A stretch of DNA of 64,000 nt from Fibrisoma montanum (GCF_003583365.1 NZ_QXED01000011.1:1-64000); one strand, 5' to 3'; positions 1-9,068 are shown, numbered from the stretch's first letter. Notes: a model not told the origin generated them from the sequence alone. Translations and numbers: made by a program.

Positions 1-57
1 GAAAACGCCACGCTCGCCGGGGAACTACTTACTGTTCCTAGCGAGCGTGGCGTTTTC
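1..57 (-). terminator. Intrinsic terminator of ald
   Basis: Two perfect 17-bp arms (1-17 and 41-57, GAAAACGCCACGCTCGC and its complement) enclose a 23-nt loop that itself holds a 5-bp stem (21-25 with 34-38). It lies 26 bp past the ald stop codon in ald's direction. The minus-strand right arm ends in CGTTTTC, a short U run. The hairpin touches the window edge, so it may also serve a convergent gene outside. Confidence 0.75.
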
Positions 58-83
58 CCGGCGCCCGTTGCGTTTAGAAAAAA

Positions 84-1214
84 TTATGCTTCGACTTCGT
101 CGCGCAGGACTTCTTTAACGTCGGTCAGCGGCAGGCCAAACGCATCGGCTACCCCTTTATACACCACTTTGCCATCCACTACGTTCAGACCCAGTTGCAG
201 GTCCATATTGTCGCGGCAGGCCTTCTGCCAGCCTTTGTTGGCCAGTTGCAGCGCGTAGGGCAGGGTTGCGTTCGTGAGGGCAACCGTGCTGGTATAGGGT
301 ACTGCGCCGGGCATGTTGGCCACGCAGTAATGAACGATGCCGTCGATGATGTACGTCGGATTTTCGTGGGTGGTCGGCTGGCAGGTTTCAATACAACCGC
401 CCTGGTCAACGGCTACGTCGACCAGCACCGTACCGGACCGCATCAGGCTCAGCATATCGCGGGTGATGAGGTGTGGCGCTTTAGCCCCCGGAATCAGGAC
501 TGCTCCCACGATCAGGTCGCATACCTTGATCATCTCGCGGATGTTGTACTCGTTCGACATCATCGTCTGGACGTTCGACGGCATGATGTCCGACAGGTAG
601 CGGAGACGCGGCAGGCTGATGTCCATGATCGTCACGTGCGCCCCCAGACCAGCCGCCATCTTGGCAGCCTGTGTACCGACGATACCACCGCCCAGGATCA
701 GGACGTTGGCCGGCTTCACACCCGGTACGCCCCCGAGCAGGATACCCCGGCCTTTCAGCGGTTTTTCGAGGTATTTAGCCCCTTCCTGAATCGCCATACG
801 GCCGGCTACTTCCGACATCGGCACGAGCAGCGGTAGACTACGGTCGGTTTTTTCGACGGTCTCGTAAGCCAGGCAAACTGCCCCTTTAGCCAGCATCGCC
901 CGCGTCAGTTCCTCCGACGAAGCAAAGTGGAAGTAGGTAAACAGCAGTTGGTTTTCCTTGATGAGATCATATTCCTGGGCGATCGGCTCCTTCACCTTCA
1001 TGATCATTTCGGCGATGCCGTACACGTCCTCGATCGTGGGCAGCATCTGGGCCCCGGCCGCGATGTACTCCTCATCCTCAAATCCGCTGCCTTCGCCGGC
1101 GTTGACCTGAACGTATACCGTATGACCATGCTTGCGCAGTTCGGCCACACCTGCCGGGGTTAGAGCCACCCGGTTCTCATTGTTTTTAATTTCTTTGGGG
1201 ACACCAATAACCAT
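84..1214 (-). CDS. ald: Alanine dehydrogenase
   Basis: Predicted NAD-dependent L-alanine dehydrogenase (alanine to pyruvate plus ammonia), cytosolic. At 376 aa it has the usual family length. The N-terminus carries the substrate-site motif ENRVALTPAG, and the central Rossmann fold shows GGGIVGTQAAKMAAG followed by an acidic residue (IMDIS) suited to NAD. The family signature around YFHFASSEEL is present. The ATG at 1214 fits the family N-terminus MVIGVPKE. It is divergent from an Lrp/AsnC regulator 165 bp away, the arrangement in which Lrp-type proteins often control ald; that control is inferred. A -7-like TATTTTTG lies 31 nt upstream of the start. Confidence 0.95.
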   Translation of the reverse strand: MVIGVPKEIKNNENRVALTPAGVAELRKHGHTVYVQVNAGEGSGFEDEEYIAAGAQMLPTIEDVYGIAEMIMKVKEPIAQEYDLIKENQLLFTYFHFASSEELTRAMLAKGAVCLAYETVEKTDRSLPLLVPMSEVAGRMAIQEGAKYLEKPLKGRGILLGGVPGVKPANVLILGGGIVGTQAAKMAAGLGAHVTIMDISLPRLRYLSDIMPSNVQTMMSNEYNIREMIKVCDLIVGAVLIPGAKAPHLITRDMLSLMRSGTVLVDVAVDQGGCIETCQPTTHENPTYIIDGIVHYCVANMPGAVPYTSTVALTNATLPYALQLANKGWQKACRDNMDLQLGLNVVDGKVVYKGVADAFGLPLTDVKEVLRDEVEA

Positions 1215-1245
1215 GATGCTGAACAGTTTGAACGTATCGATAAAA

Positions 1246-1253
1246 CAAAAATA
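1246..1253 (-). promoter_or_regulatory. Candidate -7 element for ald
   Basis: On the minus strand this reads TATTTTTG, an exact match to the Bacteroidota -7 consensus TAnnTTTG, 31 nt before the ald ATG. No clear TTG sits 19-21 bp further upstream, so only half of the promoter is recognisable. It lies in the divergent spacer shared with the Lrp gene. Confidence 0.4.
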
Positions 1254-1379
1254 GTCGGGTGGTATATATTTTCTGATACGGTCTGTTTTTTTAGGAAATA
1301 CGGCTTATTCAAGCAAGATTTGCAGGAATTTATCCTTAACATTACGAAAATGTTTACCGGTCAGCGTAAAATTTCCGTC

Positions 1380-1841
1380 ATGCTTAACCTCGATAAATTA
1401 GACCGTCAGATTCTGGCCTTATTACAGGAAAATGCCCGCCTGACCATCCAGGAAATCGGGCAGCAGATCAACCTGTCGAAAACCCCGGTTCATGAGCGGA
1501 TTAAGCGGCTCGAACGCGAAGGCTTTATTGACCGCTACGTAACTATTCTGGATAAAAAAAAGCTGGATAACCTGCTGATGATTTACTGCCAGGTGACGCT
1601 CGACAAACAAACGCGCGATACGTTCGCCGATTTCGACGCGGCCATACGCCAGTTACCGGAAGTGCTTGAGTGCAACCGGGTGTCCGGTACGTTCGACTAC
1701 CTGGTCAAGATCATCAGCCAGGATATGGAAGCCTACAACCGGTTCTACCAGGAACGGCTGTCGGTCATTCCCGGTATTCTGCATATCAGCAGTTTTTTTG
1801 TGATGGCCGAAGTCAAAAATTCAACGGTGGTGCCGATCTGA
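1380..1841 (+). CDS. Lrp/AsnC family transcriptional regulator
   Basis: 153-aa predicted DNA-binding regulator. The N-terminal winged helix-turn-helix (MLNLDKLDRQILALLQENARL, with the recognition region LSKTPVHERIKRLEREG) is followed by the RAM ligand-binding fold (VSGTFDYLVKI near residue 105). The ATG at 1380 is preferred over an upstream in-frame ATG at 1320 because family members begin just before LDxxDxxIL. It is divergent from ald, so alanine- or leucine-responsive control of ald is a reasonable inference. It converges on the FAD reductase with only 3 bp between stop codons and no terminator visible between them. Confidence 0.93.
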   Translation: MLNLDKLDRQILALLQENARLTIQEIGQQINLSKTPVHERIKRLEREGFIDRYVTILDKKKLDNLLMIYCQVTLDKQTRDTFADFDAAIRQLPEVLECNRVSGTFDYLVKIISQDMEAYNRFYQERLSVIPGILHISSFFVMAEVKNSTVVPI

Positions 1842-1844
1842 CCG

Positions 1845-2966
1845 TTAGTAAACGGGTACCATCTCGCCGTGTGTTTGCCGCATTACGCTTGTGAGAGCCG
1901 GTTTGAACGCGCCAAATACGCTGACGGCCGCTTCTGACAGCCATTTGTCGCCGAACAGCCGCTGAACCGTTCGGCCAACCCAGAGCCGCCGGGCAAACCG
2001 CTGCGACCACGCCAACTGATACTGTTTTTCCAGCACCGGTCGCGACAGCTGACCGGTAAGAAACAGATTACTCAGACTACTGACCAGTTTGGCGCCATGG
2101 ATTGCCATGGCCATGCCGTTGCCGCAAAGGGGCGTAATGAGTCCGGCCGAATCGCCGGCCATCAGTACGTGATTTTCGATGGCCTGTTTGGGCGCAAACG
2201 ATACCTCGTTGATCACCTCCGGTTTCTCGTACAGAAAGTCAGCGTTTTCCCAAACGGATTTCAAATGCGGATTCTGGTGGAGAATGGCCGTTTCCATATC
2301 GGGTATGTTGCCGAACCGCCGAAGGTTGTCGCGGGTGGTCAGGTAACAGAGGCAATATTTAGCGTCCTCAATAGCCGACATCCCGCAGTAGCCGTCCGGG
2401 AAGTTGTGCAGCGCAATCAGGTCGGTGGGAAAATCCGTCCGGATGTGGTATTTAACGCCAATGTAGGGCGAAGGCTGGCTCATAAAGGCCCGGTTGAGGG
2501 TCTTGTCCAGCTTCGACCGTTTGCCGAAAGCCCCGATAACCAACCGACTCGTCAGCGTCTGACCGTCGTTGAGCGTAACGATAAAGGTTTCCTCCGTAAA
2601 GACGATATCATCCACGGTTTTGCCGAGCATAAAGTGAACCCCGGCCTCTTCGGCCAGTTTGAACAGCTCATAATCCAGCGTATATCGGCTGACGCCAAAT
2701 CCGCCCAGATCGAGGGGGGTCCGCAATGACCGGCCCGAGGGGGCCGACAACCAGAATTGATCGATGGAAGCCGCTCCCAACGCCCGCAGATCAACACCCA
2801 GCGACTGCAGGTATGGTTTAACCTCATTAGAAACGTACTCACCACAAACCCGGTGAAATGGGTAGGCTTTGCGTTCGATCAGCGTGACACGACGACCTGC
2901 CTGCGCGAGTTCCAGGGCGCTGACCAGTCCTGCCAGTCCACCACCGGCAATGATGACATCCTGCAT
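1845..2966 (-). CDS. FAD-dependent oxidoreductase (geranylgeranyl-reductase-like)
   Basis: 373-aa flavoprotein from the ATG at 2966. The first residues form the FAD-binding fold: VIIAGGGLAGLVSALELAQAG, then an acidic residue (LIERK). The motif PFHRVCGEYVSNEV is typical of the geranylgeranyl-reductase/halogenase-like group, and a second FAD motif (HVLMAGDSAGLITPLCGNGMAMA) lies near residue 260. An in-frame TTG at 3020 could add 18 residues, but they do not resemble the family. The substrate is unknown: relatives act on isoprenoids or on polyketide-type pigments, and no such pathway genes are adjacent. It is divergent from the GH13-like gene. Confidence 0.82.
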   Translation of the reverse strand: MQDVIIAGGGLAGLVSALELAQAGRRVTLIERKAYPFHRVCGEYVSNEVKPYLQSLGVDLRALGAASIDQFWLSAPSGRSLRTPLDLGGFGVSRYTLDYELFKLAEEAGVHFMLGKTVDDIVFTEETFIVTLNDGQTLTSRLVIGAFGKRSKLDKTLNRAFMSQPSPYIGVKYHIRTDFPTDLIALHNFPDGYCGMSAIEDAKYCLCYLTTRDNLRRFGNIPDMETAILHQNPHLKSVWENADFLYEKPEVINEVSFAPKQAIENHVLMAGDSAGLITPLCGNGMAMAIHGAKLVSSLSNLFLTGQLSRPVLEKQYQLAWSQRFARRLWVGRTVQRLFGDKWLSEAAVSVFGAFKPALTSVMRQTHGEMVPVY

Positions 2967-3041
2967 ATGCGTTACGGACTCTACGTCCTGGTCCTGTTGA
3001 ATTGGTTTGTAGACAGACAAACTACCTGTGCTAACAAACGG

Positions 3042-3072
3042 TTTGAAAACCCATTGACTCCGAATACATTTG
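3042..3072 (+). promoter_or_regulatory. Full promoter, predicted leaderless, for the GH13-like gene
   Basis: TTTG (3042-3045), exactly 19 bp, then TACATTTG (3065-3072) is a complete match to the Bacteroidota housekeeping promoter. The ATG of the next gene starts 4 nt after the -7 element, where transcription itself is expected to begin, so the mRNA is predicted to have no 5' leader. Confidence 0.75.
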
Positions 3073-3076
3073 TTCT

Positions 3077-5032
3077 ATGCCTACCTCTTTACATGACCTT
3101 CTGACTAACTGGCAACAACAGTATAGCGTGTATACAGAAGCGTACACCTCAGGTCAGCAGTCATATATCCCAAATCTGTTACCTCAGACGGCCGTTCAGT
3201 TCTCGGTGTATCAAACGCTGGAGCTGCTCCACAAACGACTCGGTACGGAGCGGCTTCGCCGGGCGCTGGATCCCACCGAAACCATCGCTGGCCCCGTTGC
3301 CGGCCAACCCGATGGCGCCTGGCTGAAACGCAGCAATATGGTAGGTGTCAACGTACGGACCATCGGTTCGTTCTGGAATGTAATCAATTACGTTTTCACC
3401 CTGCCGGCCAGTCACGACAGCGTTCATCTTCTGCCGATCTGGGAGCCGGGCGTCGTTGGTAGTCTGTACGGAATGGTGAGCTGGCAGATCAACCCTGAGT
3501 TTTTTAGTGTTGAACTGGCCCAGGCGGTTCCGGCTCTGAATACGGTTGAAAAGCAGCTTAAAGTTGTTATCAATCTGCTGCACACGCTGGGTCGAACGGT
3601 AGGCATGGACGTCATTCCGCACACCGACCGCTTCTCGGAGATTGTGCTGGCTTGTCCGTCGTTATTTGAGTGGGTACAACGCGATGGAGCAACCCTCACC
3701 AACCATTCGGCTACGCTGTACCGGCAGGTAGAAGGAGCGATCTGGCAGTTCCTGAAATTCTACGGTGCCGCCGACGGAACCCCGCTGACGTTTGCCAAAG
3801 ATCTGTACTTTTCCCCGGACATAAGCATTCTGACCGACGAACACCGTACCCGTATTCTGTTTGGTCATCCCAACGACTACGGCGGGCGGCTCAGCCGACG
3901 GCTTGAGCTGATTCGGTACCTGACCGCGCAGGGGTTCGAAACATTGCCCATGACCATGGCACCACCGTACCGGGGGCTGCATATCGATCCGGCCGACTAC
4001 GTCCTCGACGACTTCGGGCAGATCTGGTACCAGTACGCGTTCGATAAACCCGAAAAAATGTCGCGGGTATTCGGGCCGCTGGCCCGGTATCGGTTCTACG
4101 AGTCCAGGAACGATAACCAGCAATGGGAGCTTGACTTTGATCAGCCCAACCACCCGGCCTGGGACTACGTTTGTCATAAGTACCACGACTGTCAGCGAGC
4201 CTATAATTTTGATTTTATGCGGGGCGACATGGCGCATGTCCAGATGCGGCCCGATGGAGTCCCACCAGCCCCAGGGCCGTTCTATGATCCGCTGAGGGCC
4301 ATTAAGCAGTACGTCCGGCAGCACGGCACTCCCCACTATGCATTCTTCGCCGAAACGTTCCTGGCTCCGCCCGACACGATGGGCTACGGCGATGAACCCG
4401 ACCACCTGGAAGCCATCGAGGCCGACTCAACCCTGGGCGACCTGCAATCGACGGTGGTCGGATCTCCCTTGTTCGTCGACCGCTTCCGGGCGTACGATCA
4501 CTGGCTCAGGACGCGACAGTTTGCACCCAATTTTACCGTAATGACGGCCGATAAGGACGACCCCCGGTTCGATGAGTTCTACCGAACCGGTAATCTGTTC
4601 CGCTATTTTACGGCCCTGTTCCTGACGGATATGCCCAGCTACGTTGGTCTGGGCTTTGAAGTCCGCAACTTGCACGAACAGCGGGGAGCCAACGAAGAAT
4701 ACACGAAGCTGTATGTGTTTCGTATCGAAGATGTCCGGCAGCCCGACAAAGTGATCCAGGGACCGTTCGAATGGGGACAAAATGCCGATCAGTTTGTGGT
4801 GATTCAGCGAATGCGGCAACTGGCGGAGCAGATCTGGCCACAGATTGTGGGTAAACAAACGCGGTGGCTCGTGCCTCCGGGCGAAGCCCACTACGTTGTC
4901 TGGACGCACGAAGAAACAACGGGGTATGTGTTTGCGGCCGCTATGACGGGCGTATTACCTGATTCGTTGCCGGGCATACCTGCCGGTACCCCGCTTTTCG
5001 ACGAAGCCCAATGCCGGATTTACCACATGTAG
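3077..5032 (+). CDS. Divergent GH13 (alpha-amylase)-like protein
   Basis: 651 aa, no signal peptide, presumably cytosolic. It is very divergent, but the GH13 landmarks appear in order: a region-I-like GMDVIPHTD (residues 176-184), a region-II-like RGD with candidate nucleophile D384 (R382-x-D384), a region-III-like FAETF with candidate acid E426, and a region-IV-like TADKDDPRF with D494/D495. Before region I, HLLPIWEPGVVGSLYGMVSWQINPEF resembles the substrate-entry strand of the family. The last 100 residues look like a beta-sandwich. A role on an alpha-glucan or an alpha-glucoside is inferred; the substrate and even activity are open. It is transcribed alone from its own strong promoter. Confidence 0.6.
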   Translation: MPTSLHDLLTNWQQQYSVYTEAYTSGQQSYIPNLLPQTAVQFSVYQTLELLHKRLGTERLRRALDPTETIAGPVAGQPDGAWLKRSNMVGVNVRTIGSFWNVINYVFTLPASHDSVHLLPIWEPGVVGSLYGMVSWQINPEFFSVELAQAVPALNTVEKQLKVVINLLHTLGRTVGMDVIPHTDRFSEIVLACPSLFEWVQRDGATLTNHSATLYRQVEGAIWQFLKFYGAADGTPLTFAKDLYFSPDISILTDEHRTRILFGHPNDYGGRLSRRLELIRYLTAQGFETLPMTMAPPYRGLHIDPADYVLDDFGQIWYQYAFDKPEKMSRVFGPLARYRFYESRNDNQQWELDFDQPNHPAWDYVCHKYHDCQRAYNFDFMRGDMAHVQMRPDGVPPAPGPFYDPLRAIKQYVRQHGTPHYAFFAETFLAPPDTMGYGDEPDHLEAIEADSTLGDLQSTVVGSPLFVDRFRAYDHWLRTRQFAPNFTVMTADKDDPRFDEFYRTGNLFRYFTALFLTDMPSYVGLGFEVRNLHEQRGANEEYTKLYVFRIEDVRQPDKVIQGPFEWGQNADQFVVIQRMRQLAEQIWPQIVGKQTRWLVPPGEAHYVVWTHEETTGYVFAAAMTGVLPDSLPGIPAGTPLFDEAQCRIYHM

Positions 5033-5212
5033 CGTAGCCGACCCGATAAAACTACCGCCTGATAAATACTCTGTTTACATACAAATTGATCCTATTTATC
5101 ATCGGTACCCTACCTTAGGATAAGTGAATAGTAATTATTCGGTACGTTTTTCGTAAGTTTGTTAAGGAAGTTAGTTGTTTGGTGTTGTCTTCCTCTTTCA
5201 ATAGAATATACT

Positions 5213-6199
5213 ATGGCACTCGCTTTTACCGTACAAAATGTAGGTCGGTTTGTTGGATGGTTATGTTTTATTGGGATTGTGGGGATTGTGTTGACTTACC
5301 AGACCATCTTACTGAATGAGTTCTTCCCGTCGGGGGTTGAAAAGCTGATGGCGTGGGTCACCAGCCGGATCATCTTGATCATGGCTATCGGCTACGGGTA
5401 TATGATAACCCGCTGGTACGCCCGGCTCATCAAACAATCGTCACCTGTATTAATTGCCCGGTTTGCGCTCCACATGCTGGTTATGACGCTGACGGGCGTA
5501 TTTATGTACCTGATCACCGGCGACAGTACGTTTATCGGATTGGTGCTGGCCGTTATGACATTGCTGGCCGTCTGGCGGCTGCGCGGACGGTGGGTAGCGC
5601 TGCTGGTGGTCATTCTGTTGTTGAATCTGCCCATCCAGATCAGCCGGTGGTACCAGGCCAACCGTAATCTGCCCCTGCCTACGTCTGAGCAGGTAAACCA
5701 GTTCGAACAAAAACAGCGGCAATACCGCCAGATGCGCCTGACCGAAACGCAGTTCTGGATTGATCATAATTATGCTGCTCTCGCTGAGTACCACGCAACC
5801 GTCTGGGACCAGCGGCTGATGAGCGATCTGCAAACGGGTCGGTGGACGGCGCTGATCGGAATGGTGCTGCTGGGGATGATTTTCCGGCGCTGGCAGGCAA
5901 TGCTCGCACTTTTGCTGCAAAACGGTTTCGTGGCCGTGGGGGGCTTCTGTGCACTGACCACCGTACTCGAACTGACTTCCGGCCGGAACTATGCTAACAC
6001 GTTGCGGCTGTATTTTGACAGCCTGCGCTATCCGGGCTATTATATCTTCGGCGTACCGGATGCGCTCTACCTGACCGTTGCCGAGGCCTCCTGCCTGAGC
6101 ATGGCTATGCTGGTTGGCACTGGGCTCTGGCTGCTGTCGGGTCGGATGAGCGCCCTTCGGCTGCCGTTGCGTGGCAAGGTGCTGCTTCGGCGGCTGTAA
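5213..6199 (+). CDS. Polytopic membrane protein of unknown function
   Basis: 328 aa with about eight hydrophobic segments: five near residues 10-150, then a roughly 75-residue polar, Gln- and Arg-rich stretch (EQVNQFEQKQRQYRQMR), then three more. I do not recognise the family. The ATG at 5213 is chosen over an in-frame TTG at 5159; a -7-like TAAGTTTG at 5154-5161 would put the transcript start after that TTG, which supports the later start. It stands alone between the GH13-like and radical SAM genes, all on the same strand but with long spacers and no shared function evident. Confidence 0.6.
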   Translation: MALAFTVQNVGRFVGWLCFIGIVGIVLTYQTILLNEFFPSGVEKLMAWVTSRIILIMAIGYGYMITRWYARLIKQSSPVLIARFALHMLVMTLTGVFMYLITGDSTFIGLVLAVMTLLAVWRLRGRWVALLVVILLLNLPIQISRWYQANRNLPLPTSEQVNQFEQKQRQYRQMRLTETQFWIDHNYAALAEYHATVWDQRLMSDLQTGRWTALIGMVLLGMIFRRWQAMLALLLQNGFVAVGGFCALTTVLELTSGRNYANTLRLYFDSLRYPGYYIFGVPDALYLTVAEASCLSMAMLVGTGLWLLSGRMSALRLPLRGKVLLRRL

Positions 6200-6255
6200 G
6201 TGCTGCGTGCTTCAGAAGCTGTCCCATCTTTCGGGATTGTTTCGGCCTTCCTTGT

Positions 6256-6263
6256 TACCTTTG
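6256..6263 (+). promoter_or_regulatory. Candidate -7 element, leaderless spacing, radical SAM gene
   Basis: TACCTTTG matches TAnnTTTG and sits exactly 4 nt before the ATG at 6268, the same spacing as for the GH13-like gene and fur. The -33 region is weak: the nearest TTG (6237-6239) is only 16 bp away. Confidence 0.45.
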
Positions 6264-6267
6264 AGGT

Positions 6268-7305
6268 ATGAACCTCAACCTCCCGGTCGGTCGTATCTAC
6301 GATGGCCTGAATTTTTTCGGTAAACTGACACCGAAGCGCGTTGCCAATGCGCTGAAGGTTCTCTACAGCTACTATAAAGCCCGGCAAACCGGTAAGGTAG
6401 CCCAACCGGGTCTGCCAATGTCGATCTCGTTTGAACCGACTACGTCATGTAACCTGCGCTGCCCCGAGTGCCCGAGCGGATTGCGTTCTTTTACCCGCCC
6501 CACGGGTATGCTGGGTGAGGAGCTGTACAAACGGACCATCGATGAACTGCATGATACGCTGCTCTATTTAATCTTTTATTTTCAGGGAGAACCGTATCTG
6601 CATCCTCAGTTTCTGGATCTGGTTCGCTACGCTACGGACCGAAACATCTATACGGCTACGTCGACAAACGCGCATTACCTGACGGATGCCAACGCCCGCA
6701 AAACGGTGGAGTCGGGGCTTGACCGGCTGATCATTTCCATCGACGGTACTACCCAGGAAGTGTACCAGCAATATCGGGTAGGAGGTAAGCTGGAGAAAGT
6801 ACTTGAAGGTACCCGGAATATCATTCGCTGGAAAAAACAACTGCGTTCGCGGACGCCCCACGTGGTGTTTCAGTTTCTGGTTGTGAAACCGAATGAACAC
6901 CAGATAAACGAAGTCAACGCCCTCGCCCGGGAACTCGGCGTGGACGAAGTAGGGCTGAAAACCGCTCAGATTTACGATTACGAAAACGGCTCCGACCTCA
7001 TTCCGACCATCGATCGGTACAGCCGATACGCTCCACAGTCTGATGGTACCTATGCGATCAAAAGCGGGCTTGGGAACCACTGCTGGAAAATGTGGCATTC
7101 GTGCGTCATCACCTGGGATGGGCTGGTGGTGCCCTGCTGCTTTGATAAAGACGCCCACCATCGTTTAGGTGATCTGCAAACCCAGTCGTTCGGTGAACTA
7201 TGGCATAGTTCGGCTTACACCGATTTCCGGCAAACGCTTCTGCGCTCCCGATCCGAAATCGAGATGTGCCGCAACTGCACCGAAGGCGTAAAAGTCTGGG
7301 CCTAA
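6268..7305 (+). CDS. Radical SAM protein with SPASM domain
   Basis: 345 aa. The radical SAM iron-sulfur motif CNLRCPEC (CxxxCxxC) is near residue 65. A C-terminal SPASM-type cysteine set (CWKMWHSC, then PCCFD, then CRNC) would bind auxiliary clusters. SPASM enzymes modify peptides or other substrates, or mature partner enzymes. No precursor peptide, maturase partner or target enzyme is recognisable next to it, so the substrate is unknown. The LysR gene starts 51 bp downstream on the same strand and may be co-transcribed. Confidence 0.85.
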   Translation: MNLNLPVGRIYDGLNFFGKLTPKRVANALKVLYSYYKARQTGKVAQPGLPMSISFEPTTSCNLRCPECPSGLRSFTRPTGMLGEELYKRTIDELHDTLLYLIFYFQGEPYLHPQFLDLVRYATDRNIYTATSTNAHYLTDANARKTVESGLDRLIISIDGTTQEVYQQYRVGGKLEKVLEGTRNIIRWKKQLRSRTPHVVFQFLVVKPNEHQINEVNALARELGVDEVGLKTAQIYDYENGSDLIPTIDRYSRYAPQSDGTYAIKSGLGNHCWKMWHSCVITWDGLVVPCCFDKDAHHRLGDLQTQSFGELWHSSAYTDFRQTLLRSRSEIEMCRNCTEGVKVWA

Positions 7306-7356
7306 CCGTCGACCCGGTAACGTAAACAGAAAACCGACCCCGAACACCGTATAATC

Positions 7357-8283
7357 ATGCTCGATTTCCGCCTGAAGGTTTTTTATACCGTGGCTAAGCG
7401 GCTCAGTTTCACAAAGGCAGCGGCTGAACTGTTTATCACCCAGCCGGCCGTCAGTAAGCACATTCATGAACTGGAACAGCAGCTTAGCACGGCACTCTTC
7501 GAACGGAAAGGGAACCAGATTAGCCTGACGCCGGCCGGCCAGATAACCCTCCGCCATGCCGAAACCATTCTGGCTACGTACCGCCAACTGGAGTATGACC
7601 TCAATGCGCTGAAAGGGCAGTATGCTGGTTTGTTGCGGCTGGGGGCCAGTTCGACGGTTGCGCAATACGTCATTCCGCCCGTATTGGCCCGCTTTCATCA
7701 ACAATACGCCGATGTGAACGTATCGTTGCTGAACGGTAATACCCAGCAGATCGAACACGAACTGCTCAACAAAGACATCGAACTGGGGATTGTAGAGGGC
7801 CGCACGCGCCATCACGATATTCGGTATACGTCCTTCGTGCAGGACGAGATCGTGCTGGTGGTGCGGGCCGATCATCCGCTGGCCGGTCGCGACGAGATCT
7901 CCCTCGACGAGCTGAAAGCGCAGCCGCTGCTGTTACGCGAACGGGGCTCCGGAACGCTGGAGGTTATCGAATACGCACTTCGTCAGGTCGGGGTGCGCCT
8001 GACCGACCTGACGGTAGAAATGTATCTGGGGAGCACTGAGAGCATCAAAGCCTACCTGACACAATCGCCCTGCCTGGCGCTAGTGTCAGTATACGCGGTG
8101 AAGAACGAACTCCAGGCCGGTGTGCTGCGGGTGCTGGATGTCCAGGGGCTCACCATCCGACGTGATTTTTACGCCATCCAGCTACAGGGTGCAAACGAGC
8201 AACTGGCCGAAACGTTCCTGCGTTTTGCCCGGCGTCATTACGCCGACCTCACCCAACCGGGAATGCGGAAAAACGCACGCTAA
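7357..8283 (+). CDS. LysR family transcriptional regulator
   Basis: 308 aa. The N-terminal winged helix-turn-helix (FTKAAAELFITQPAVSKHIHELEQQL, residues 19-44) is classic LysR, followed by a periplasmic-binding-protein-like effector domain (LRLGASSTVAQYVIPP; ELGIVEG; DEIVLVVRADHPL) as in the CysB/CbbR-like subgroup. The regulator lies just downstream of the radical SAM gene and has no divergent partner, so its target is not evident. It ends 7 bp from the convergent hypothetical gene, with no hairpin between. Confidence 0.92.
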   Translation: MLDFRLKVFYTVAKRLSFTKAAAELFITQPAVSKHIHELEQQLSTALFERKGNQISLTPAGQITLRHAETILATYRQLEYDLNALKGQYAGLLRLGASSTVAQYVIPPVLARFHQQYADVNVSLLNGNTQQIEHELLNKDIELGIVEGRTRHHDIRYTSFVQDEIVLVVRADHPLAGRDEISLDELKAQPLLLRERGSGTLEVIEYALRQVGVRLTDLTVEMYLGSTESIKAYLTQSPCLALVSVYAVKNELQAGVLRVLDVQGLTIRRDFYAIQLQGANEQLAETFLRFARRHYADLTQPGMRKNAR

Positions 8284-8290
8284 GCGGTCA

Positions 8291-8761
8291 CTACTGATAT
8301 TTGTATAGAATCACTCCGTGCAGAACAGGCTGTAGCTTTTTGGCGAGCTGATCCATATACAGAAAACCCAGGCGTTGCAACGACGCTTTGCTGGTCGTGT
8401 ATTCGACCGGTACGTAGCGTATGCTTTGAGCGCCGTTCGGTGCGTGCTGCATTTTACCCGTCAGTTTCACCAGCCCTGCGTTTACGGACAGAAAACCTTC
8501 AAAAACAAACGGATCATTACCGGCCGACGGCTTTTCCTGAGCCTTAAATGAGACTAGGTTTCTATCGATGGAAAACGAAATGGATTGCTCAGTCAAAACG
8601 GTTACGATCGCATTGAGCGCTTCTTTATCGGCAAGACTGGTGCCAAGCAGAATCATGTTGGCACCTTTAAACGGAGTATACTGACCGTAGGAGTATGTCG
8701 AAAGCGTAGAGATACATACAAACAGGCAGTAGGTTAGTTGTGAGTGTAGTAAATGTTTCAT
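8291..8761 (-). CDS. Exported hypothetical protein
   Basis: 156 aa from the ATG at 8761. A signal peptide (MKHLLHSQLTYCLFVCISTLSTYSYGQ) is followed by a small domain of about 130 residues with alternating hydrophobic strands. I do not recognise the family; it resembles small secreted Bacteroidota proteins without assigned roles. Longer in-frame starts exist up to 8995, but they would place the signal peptide internally and overlap the next gene. Confidence 0.6.
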   Translation of the reverse strand: MKHLLHSQLTYCLFVCISTLSTYSYGQYTPFKGANMILLGTSLADKEALNAIVTVLTEQSISFSIDRNLVSFKAQEKPSAGNDPFVFEGFLSVNAGLVKLTGKMQHAPNGAQSIRYVPVEYTTSKASLQRLGFLYMDQLAKKLQPVLHGVILYKYQ

Positions 8762-8861
8762 ATGGGTTCGGAACGTGAGGTAATTCGTGATGCGAAACCA
8801 GGTTAAAGGGCAGAAATGCCCCGGCCGAAAGCCATGAATCAGCCGGAAAGGTAACAGGGGG

Positions 8862-9068
8862 TCAGACCAGGGGGATTTTACTGCGCAGGAAGCGGAAGGC
8901 CAGAGCCGTGTACAGCGAAAAGCCCAAAATTTCCAGCGCAACTTCCTGAAAATTGGCTTTGTAAACGCCGGTTTTGACATCCTGTACAATGTCAACTAAG
9001 GCCACACAGAAACCAAAAAAGCAACCGATGGTGCATATAACTCCGAGAACAATCAATGTTTGTCGCAT
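8862..9068 (-). CDS. Small two-helix membrane protein
   Basis: 68 aa. A first hydrophobic helix (TLIVLGVICTIGCFFGFCVALVDI) and a second one (ALEILGFSLYTALAFRFL) flank a short polar loop (QDVKTGVYKANFQE). The ATG at 9068 is the only sensible start. The family is unknown. It lies 100 bp upstream of the secreted hypothetical gene on the same strand, so the two may share a transcript. Confidence 0.5.
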   Translation of the reverse strand: MRQTLIVLGVICTIGCFFGFCVALVDIVQDVKTGVYKANFQEVALEILGFSLYTALAFRFLRSKIPLV

